Origin: Citreicoccus inhibens
GTDB taxonomy: Bacteria > Myxococcota > Myxococcia > Myxococcales > Myxococcaceae
DNA: 64,000 nt
NCBI RefSeq assembly: GCF_019039035.1
Contig: NZ_JAHNZT010000029.1
Location: 1 to 64,000 of the forward strand
Direction of reading: 5' to 3'
In this document: piece after piece, positions 59,115 through 64,000 of the stretch
Layout: each line of letters starts with the position of its first letter
How positions within the stretch are numbered: position 1 is the stretch's first letter
Notes under the pieces: model-generated
The model's input: the letters and a program-made list of their open reading frames with translations, nothing else
The model's database searches: none
Told to the model about the DNA's origin: nothing
Position numbers and translations under genes: made by a program

Positions 59115-60160
59115 GGCGTCCACCTCGCCGGATGCGTGTCCGAGTCCTTCACCTCCAGCGCAGTCCGAAGCACCACGGCGGCGGCCTGATACAGCTCCTC
59201 GGGAATGGGTTCCCCCACGTCGAAATGAACCAGGCTCCGGGCCAGCGGAACGTCTCGGATGATGGGGATGCCCAACTCAAGCGCTTCCGCGCGCAAGGCC
59301 AGGGCTTCGGATTCACGGCCCTTCGCGACGAGATATGGGGCGTCACACTCCGCGGCGTCGTAGCGCAATGCGACCGCGATATGCGTGGGATTGATAACCA
59401 TGGCAGTGGCCTTCTGCACTCCACGTGCCGCGCCGCCCTGCGCAAGCTGACGGTGGAGGGCTCTGCGCTGCCCTTTGTTGCGAGGATCTCCCTCACTCTC
59501 CTTGTGCTCCCGGCGCACTTCCTCTCGCGACATCATCAACTCCCGACGATGCCGCCATCGCGCCAGGAAGTAGTCGAGTAAGCCCAATCCCAACAGCATC
59601 CATGCCAGGCGGAGACACAGCCTCGACAGACACTCTCCCAAGAACCTCGCGCTCCCCAATCCGTCACTCCAGATGGTCCGCAGCGCATCGGCCCCGCTCG
59701 AGGCGACTTCACGCCAGACCACGAAGGCGACCAGGGCCGCTGCGCCCAATGCCTTGCCCACTTCCAACACCGTGCGCCCGCTGAACAGCCGCTTGAATCC
59801 CGCGATGGGATGGACTCGCTCCAGCGTGGGGAGCACATGCGCCGGATTCACCTCGAACCCCACCGTCGCCACGGAGACCCCGAGAGCGGCCAGCAGCGCG
59901 CCCCCTAGCGCGGGGCCGCTCAGGCTCACGACGAGCCTCACGGCTTCCATCCCGACATCCGTTGCCCGCTGCTCCAACAGGAGCCGAGCGGTCCAAGACA
60001 TCAACTCCGCGCCCCCATCGCGAGCCTGAGACAGAAAACCCAGGAGCCCACCCAGTGTCACCGCAGTGGCGGACAACATCCGACTGCGGGGGACCTGCCC
60101 CTTGCGGCGTGCTTCTCGCAGTCGTCGGGGTGTCGGCTGCTCCGTCTTCTCCCCGCTCAC
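59111..60160 (-). CDS. sctU: type III secretion export switch protein SctU (FlhB family)
   Basis: 349 residues from GTG 60160, overlapping the sctT stop. N-terminal EKTEQPTPRRLREARRKGQV, four membrane helices, then the cytoplasmic domain with the self-cleaving NPTH motif at about residues 257-260 (MVINPTHIAVALRY). Cleavage before Pro switches substrate class in known systems. The cytoplasmic domain ends soon after DVPLARSL. Confidence 0.93.
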   Translation of the reverse strand: MSGEKTEQPTPRRLREARRKGQVPRSRMLSATAVTLGGLLGFLSQARDGGAELMSWTARLLLEQRATDVGMEAVRLVVSLSGPALGGALLAALGVSVATVGFEVNPAHVLPTLERVHPIAGFKRLFSGRTVLEVGKALGAAALVAFVVWREVASSGADALRTIWSDGLGSARFLGECLSRLCLRLAWMLLGLGLLDYFLARWRHRRELMMSREEVRREHKESEGDPRNKGQRRALHRQLAQGGAARGVQKATAMVINPTHIAVALRYDAAECDAPYLVAKGRESEALALRAEALELGIPIIRDVPLARSLVHFDVGEPIPEELYQAAAVVLRTALEVKDSDTHPARWTP

Positions 60161-60951
60161 TGAGCCTTCTCCCCTAGCCAGGCCAGTGCCGCTCCACTCG
60201 CCATGACGCCCGAAAGCAACCGCTCGCACATGACGCCCACACCAAGCCAGAGAACCGCTCCCCCGCCCAGGATTCGAAGCGGAGCCCCCAGCTCCTTCAA
60301 GTCCACCTGAGCCGCGACGCGCGAGGCCATCCCGAGAAAACAGTCCACCGCCAACACCGCAGCGGCAACCGGTGCACCTACCGCCAGCCCCGTCGTCATG
60401 GCCGCCCCGACCCAGGTCGCAACCCGCACGGCGACCACCTCCGTCGGCACGAAGGCGCCCAACCGCACGACGCCAAAGCCTCGGATCAATCCGGAGAGCA
60501 CGAGCGGGAAGGCACTCCCAGACACCACGAGCGCAAGCAGCAGGTTGTAGAGCCCCTCTCCCGAGGCTGCCTCGCGACTTCCCGCCACAGGCAGGCTCGC
60601 TTCCGCGGATGTTCCCCGGACGAGATCGACCATGCGCCCCGCCATCCGAGCAGAGTCGAACGGCAATGCGGCCACCAACCCCATCACCGAGCCCATGACG
60701 AACTCCCGCACCACGAGCGCGCCCAACTCGAAGGGTGTCTCAACGACCTGCGGCAAGCGCACCCCTGCTTCGACATGCAGGAACAACGAGAGCGCCAGCA
60801 CCAGGGCCAGCTTCACGGACGTGGGGGCGGCCTGACCTCCGAGCAGTGGACATAGAAAGGAGATGGGAATGAGCCGTGACGCACACAGCGCCACCGCGAC
60901 GAGGTGTGGCGCCAGCTCCGTCAGAGATTCGTCCCACATCGAGGGGCTCAC
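60157..60951 (-). CDS. sctT: type III secretion export protein SctT (FliR family)
   Basis: 264 residues from GTG 60951, overlapping the sctS stop. Six or so membrane helices; SRLIPISFLCPLLGG and LVVREFVMGSVMGLV fit FliR/SctT. It forms the export gate with SctR and SctS. Confidence 0.88.
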   Translation of the reverse strand: MSPSMWDESLTELAPHLVAVALCASRLIPISFLCPLLGGQAAPTSVKLALVLALSLFLHVEAGVRLPQVVETPFELGALVVREFVMGSVMGLVAALPFDSARMAGRMVDLVRGTSAEASLPVAGSREAASGEGLYNLLLALVVSGSAFPLVLSGLIRGFGVVRLGAFVPTEVVAVRVATWVGAAMTTGLAVGAPVAAAVLAVDCFLGMASRVAAQVDLKELGAPLRILGGGAVLWLGVGVMCERLLSGVMASGAALAWLGEKAQ

Positions 60952-61217
60952 AGCGACACCTCCGCGATGAGCATCAGGAGCTGCTGGGTGAAGCGAACGA
61001 GCTGCGCCGCGATCCACGGACCCGCGAGGACCAGCGCCACCACGGCCGCGCCCAGTTTGGGAACCACCGAGAGCGTGCTCTCCTGGATCTGCGTCGTGGC
61101 CTGAAAAAGGCTCGCCGCGAATCCCACCACCAAGCTCGCGCCAATCGGAGGCAACGAGGCCAGCACCATCAACAGCAATGCCTCGCGTCCCAGGGTGAGG
61201 AGCATGTCTTGGGTCAT
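60948..61217 (-). CDS. sctS: type III secretion export protein SctS (FliQ family)
   Basis: 89 residues from ATG 61217, one base after sctR; an in-frame ATG 27 bases upstream would overlap sctR. Two membrane helices with the typical ASLPPIGASLVVGF and FQATTQIQE. Length matches FliQ (about 89). Confidence 0.92.
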   Translation of the reverse strand: MTQDMLLTLGREALLLMVLASLPPIGASLVVGFAASLFQATTQIQESTLSVVPKLGAAVVALVLAGPWIAAQLVRFTQQLLMLIAEVSL

Positions 61218-61218
61218 G

Positions 61219-61944
61219 TCACCGATACCCCAAGATGAGTCCACGCGAGAGCAACGCCCAGCCGTCCACCGCGACGAAAAGCAGAATCTTGAAGGGCAGA
61301 CTCACCTGACTGGGGGACAGGGTCTGCATCCCCAAGGCGAGGAGCACATTGGCAATGACCATGTCCAAGACAAGGAAGGGGAGGAAGACAATGAAGCCAA
61401 TCTCAAAGGCTTCCTTCAGCTCCGTGATGACGAAGGCTGGAATGATGACGAACGCGTCTTCTTCCTTCACGTGAGAGGCCTCCTCGGGAGGCCGCAGCTC
61501 GCGCGCGAGGTCCGCGAAGCGGGCACGCTCCTCCGCGCTGCCATGCTTCAGCAGAAAGGCCCTCAGGGGCTCGGTGACCCGAGCCGCCGTGTCCAAGACC
61601 TCAGTGCCAGAGTCCACGTCGCGATAAGCGGCCCGCCCCACGTCGTACATGCGCTCCGCAACGGGCGCCATGATGTGCCCTGTCAGGACCGCGGCCAGCC
61701 CTGTCAGGACCAAGGTAGGCGGTGCCTGCTGCGTTCCCATCGCCGAGCGCGCCAGGGACAACACCACCGCGATCTTCGAGAAGCTCGTCAGCATCAAGAC
61801 CGCGAAGGGCAGCAACGACATGAGCGCGAGCAACCCCATCATCGCCACGGGGTTTCCCGCGTAGGACATCTGCGACAGTGACGCGCCTGCCCCGAATGAG
61901 GCCGTGGGCAACAGCAGCGCCAGTCCGGTCAGCAACCGCCCCAT
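61219..61944 (-). CDS. sctR: type III secretion export protein SctR (FliP family)
   Basis: 241 residues from ATG 61944, overlapping the FliO-like stop by one base. An N-terminal signal-like helix (LTGLALLLPTASFGAG), then FAVLMLTSFSKIAVVLSLARSAMGTQQAPP and, near the C-terminus, LKEAFEIGFIVFLPFLVLDMV, both hallmarks of FliP/SctR. It forms the pentameric core of the export gate. Confidence 0.95.
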   Translation of the reverse strand: MGRLLTGLALLLPTASFGAGASLSQMSYAGNPVAMMGLLALMSLLPFAVLMLTSFSKIAVVLSLARSAMGTQQAPPTLVLTGLAAVLTGHIMAPVAERMYDVGRAAYRDVDSGTEVLDTAARVTEPLRAFLLKHGSAEERARFADLARELRPPEEASHVKEEDAFVIIPAFVITELKEAFEIGFIVFLPFLVLDMVIANVLLALGMQTLSPSQVSLPFKILLFVAVDGWALLSRGLILGYR

Positions 61945-62372
61945 CACGCCACCACCTTGGGGAAACCACGGCGGTATCGCGAGCGCCACAGGAGGGGCAG
62001 CGACCGCGTGAAGGGGCGCGGCTTCTTCGTCTCGCGAATCTCCGCGAAGGACTCCCCGTGCACCACCAGATAGCCACGCCCATCCACCTCCACCAAGGCC
62101 AGACCACAGCGCTGAGACAACCCTGCCCTCGACACCACCGTCATGCGTGATGGGGGCACCACGCCAGGCCCCACCATCGCGCGCCGCCGCCACCACCACC
62201 AACCCAGCGCCCCCACCAGCGAGCCCCCCAGAAGCCCTCGCGCCAGCGTCACCGCTGACACGCCTCCACCCAAGGGTGCGGCAGCCAGCAGACCCAGCAT
62301 GAGCGCGACCGCCCACATCATCCGCGTCCGAATTGGAAGCGATGCCATCCATTCACGCACGTCCCACCTCAT
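61944..62372 (-). CDS. FliO-like protein in a type III secretion operon
   Basis: 142 residues. Its start overlaps the sctQ stop (ATGA) and its stop overlaps the sctR start. Two hydrophobic segments (about 18-36 and 45-62), then a cytoplasmic domain RMTVVSRAGLSQRCGLALVE followed by GYLVVHGESFAEI, which matches the pattern of FliO (a strand, an L-x-x-r stretch, VEVdGr-yLLvG). FliO assists FliP assembly in flagella. Injectisomes usually lack it. The basic C-terminus is unusual. Confidence 0.7.
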   Translation of the reverse strand: MRWDVREWMASLPIRTRMMWAVALMLGLLAAAPLGGGVSAVTLARGLLGGSLVGALGWWWWRRRAMVGPGVVPPSRMTVVSRAGLSQRCGLALVEVDGRGYLVVHGESFAEIRETKKPRPFTRSLPLLWRSRYRRGFPKVVA

Positions 62373-62614
62373 GGCAGCAGCGCGAGGATGCGGGCACCGA
62401 CCTCGCCCTCGATATCAACCAACTCCGCTCGCGCCACCGCGCGCTCCCCCACGCGCAGCAACACCGGGTCACTCGCGTTGATGTGCAGCGGAACCAGGAC
62501 CCCCGGCCGCATCCCCATCAACTCCGTCAGCGGCAACATCACGCGGGCCAGCTCAATCTCCACATCCACGGGGAGCGGGGGCATTCCCTCGCTCGACTCA
62601 CTGACTGCGGCCAT
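62369..62614 (-). CDS. probable internal-start product SctQ-C (free SpoA domain)
   Basis: An in-frame ATG at 62614 within sctQ has an ideal Shine-Dalgarno (AGGAG, 62621-62625) six bases upstream. The product would be 81 residues beginning MAAVSESSEGM and containing the whole SpoA domain. In Yersinia, Salmonella and Shigella such internal SctQ-C products are made and are needed for the C-ring. Confidence 0.6.
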   Translation of the reverse strand: MAAVSESSEGMPPLPVDVEIELARVMLPLTELMGMRPGVLVPLHINASDPVLLRVGERAVARAELVDIEGEVGARILALLP

Positions 62615-63517
62615 GTCCAACTCCTGGGGTGACGCGCCCGAATGAGCGCGGTTCAACGAGAAACCATCCGACTGGAACGAACCGCTCAGGAAGAACCCCG
62701 ACGTGAGGAGGCGTCCGGGACCTCGGAGGTGGCCCGCCTCGCGGTGCACACCTTCGAAGACGATGACGTCACCACTTCGCAGGGTCTCCAGTGCGCCCGG
62801 GGAGAGCCGGCTCCGACCCGCGCGGCATCGCGCGGGCACCGCCAACGACAGCCACTGCGGCAGAGGCTCCCGCCCAGGCCCCTGTGGCAGGGTTTGAAGC
62901 GCGACCTGAAGCGAGTGCGCCGGCAACACGAAGCGCGCACCGCCCACGACGTCTCCCAGCCGGACACGCAGCGCGATGCCTACGTGACGCCGACGCGATT
63001 CCATCCGCGCCACCACGGCCTCTCCGCGCGTCGACACCGCCAGCAGCCGAGGCCCCAGCAAGTCATGGAGCGAGCCCTGCGCTCGCGTCGCCGAAAGAAC
63101 CGCGAGCAAGAGGAACACCAGCGTGGACTCCTCCAGGCGGGTGAGGGAGTCCAACGGCACAGCTCGACGACCCGCTCCCGCCAACCTCCCCAGCGCGGAG
63201 AACACCAGCGCGGGCTCCAGCTCCAACACCGCCACTCCGCCCACCGCGGACAGCTCCAGCACCGCGAAGACATTCCCGGTCCCAAGCCCCGTGGCTGGGA
63301 CGAGCGCCGATTCCAACACCCGTGCCTCCGCGGTGACCTCGACGTCCAGCTCTCGCGTCAGCGCCTCACACGCGACACGCAATGCGGCATCCCCGAATGC
63401 AGCCACATCGGGGCGCTGAGACAGGATTTGATGCGCGCGGGTGAGCTTGCGCATGGCCAGCCAACTCGGACGCGCGTTGCGCTGGGATGCAGAGGAGGCA
63501 CGAAGCGGATTCGTCAT
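62369..63517 (-). CDS. sctQ: type III secretion C-ring protein SctQ (FliM/FliN-like) with SpoA domain
   Basis: 382 residues from ATG 63517; a GTG 15 bases upstream is an alternative. The first 290 residues are FliM-like (LVFLLLAVLSATRAQGSLHD) and the last 80 hold the SpoA domain (LPVDVEIELARVMLPLTELM, GVLVPLHINASDPVLLRVGE). It forms the cytoplasmic sorting platform. An internal start at 62614 probably yields a separate SpoA fragment. Confidence 0.82.
   Translation of the reverse strand: MTNPLRASSASQRNARPSWLAMRKLTRAHQILSQRPDVAAFGDAALRVACEALTRELDVEVTAEARVLESALVPATGLGTGNVFAVLELSAVGGVAVLELEPALVFSALGRLAGAGRRAVPLDSLTRLEESTLVFLLLAVLSATRAQGSLHDLLGPRLLAVSTRGEAVVARMESRRRHVGIALRVRLGDVVGGARFVLPAHSLQVALQTLPQGPGREPLPQWLSLAVPARCRAGRSRLSPGALETLRSGDVIVFEGVHREAGHLRGPGRLLTSGFFLSGSFQSDGFSLNRAHSGASPQELDMAAVSESSEGMPPLPVDVEIELARVMLPLTELMGMRPGVLVPLHINASDPVLLRVGERAVARAELVDIEGEVGARILALLP
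62615..62625 (-). promoter_or_regulatory. internal ribosome binding site within sctQ
   Basis: AGGAG at 62621-62625, six bases before ATG 62614, in the linker between the FliM-like and SpoA parts. Confidence 0.6.
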
Positions 63518-63640
63518 GGACTTGGGCGCCACGGCAATGCACGGGCACGGCCAACACGGTCGCGAGTGGAATCAGGCGGTTTCGAGAGAGAGGCATCCGC
63601 GAGACGGATGCCGAGTACGCGGAGTCGGACGCTCCGCGGG

Positions 63641-64000
63641 TCAGCGCGTCGCCTCGCGAATGAGTCGCGCCGCGAGCGCCTCCATTCCCGGTGCGTCGCC
63701 CGGGGATGACGCCTCGAGCGCCTGACCTGGAAAGAGGCTGCGGTGATACGGCGGCAGGGCCCGGTAGAGCGCCTTCCGTAGACAGCCGCTGGCGGAGGCC
63801 ATCACCGCGCGCAGGCGGTCCGCCGCGTCTTCTCGCTCACCGAACGCCAGGGAGAGCCTCGCTTGACGGCGCGCCGAAGGCAGTTGGGCGACCTCCGTCA
63901 ACAAGCCCCTGGCCCGCTCGGCCTCCGCCGCGACCAATCCGTCCAGTAACTCCCAGGCGCGTTCCCGCCCCAGCACGTGAATCACCAGGACGCAACGCTC
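63641..64000 (-). CDS. unknown gene upstream of sctQ, cut by the window edge
   Basis: The open frame continues to the end of the window, so the start is missing. The visible 119 residues are helical with ERAWELLDGLVAAEAERA, RQARLSLAFGEREDAADRL and CLRKALYRALPPYHRSLF. It has no recognised motif. It is on the same strand as the export operon, 123 bases upstream of sctQ, and may belong to it. Confidence 0.55.
   Translation of the reverse strand, partial: ERCVLVIHVLGRERAWELLDGLVAAEAERARGLLTEVAQLPSARRQARLSLAFGEREDAADRLRAVMASASGCLRKALYRALPPYHRSLFPGQALEASSPGDAPGMEALAARLIREATR

Noticed and set aside
63366-63596. 76-codon frame with a signal-like start (MPLSRNRLIPLATVLAVP)
   Set aside because: Overlaps the start of sctQ in another frame, and its remainder is Arg/Ala/Cys-rich without structure. 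SctQ is clearly the coding frame.

Overview
The window is GC-rich, densely coded DNA from a myxobacterium, most likely the Myxococcus/Corallococcus/Cystobacter group. The strongest markers are a CarD gene with four AT-hooks followed directly by carG, a PilZ-like protein of the kind expanded in Myxococcus, a Ser/Thr kinase with the HRDVSPQN catalytic loop, many short lipoproteins with Asp-Ala-Gly tails, and a type III secretion export operon. No tRNA, rRNA, CRISPR array or insertion sequence was recognised.

Layout. 1-1340: two small minus-strand genes that look frameshifted, then a DHCW-type cupin. 1409-10302: accessory genes: two secreted lipoproteins, a SHOCT microprotein, an SMI1/KNR4-like protein, a coupled pair of radical SAM enzyme and PLP aminotransferase-like protein with no recognised pathway, a serine beta-lactamase-like hydrolase and a DUF1801 protein. 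10342-25786 (minus strand): the division and cell wall (dcw) cluster in the order mraZ, STAS gene, rsmH, ftsL, ftsI, murE, murF, mraY, murD, ftsW, murG, murC, murB, ddl. Most junctions are 4-base overlaps. A sigma70-type promoter and a three-repeat MraZ box lie in front of mraZ. The cluster stops at ddl, with no ftsQ, ftsA or ftsZ in the window.

26049-38186: PilZ protein, acyl-CoA dehydrogenase, ExbD-like lipoprotein, App1-type phosphatase, divergent PEGA-domain kinase, small secreted protein, carD-carG, and a membrane protein coupled to a family-39-type glycosyltransferase. 38208-42396: a three-gene catabolic operon (aldehyde dehydrogenase, glutamine-synthetase-like ligase, iron alcohol dehydrogenase), possibly for polyamines or other amines. 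42683-46155: lipoproteins, a lipase-like hydrolase, an AI-2E/PerM-type membrane protein.

46173-57012: information processing: rho with an N-terminal extension and a long leader, ligA, acylphosphatase, DUF3052, an RNase E/G with a roughly 220-residue insertion in its S1 domain and an RGG-rich tail, three consecutive hairpins downstream, a YihY-type membrane protein and an HU/IHF protein. 57036-64000 (minus strand): a type III export operon, sctQ, fliO-like, sctR, sctS, sctT, sctU, sctV, preceded by a gene cut by the window edge. It has two notable features: a FliO-like protein, which injectisomes normally lack, and an in-frame internal ribosome binding site in sctQ that would produce a free SpoA domain. 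No flagellar, needle or secretin gene is present in the part seen.
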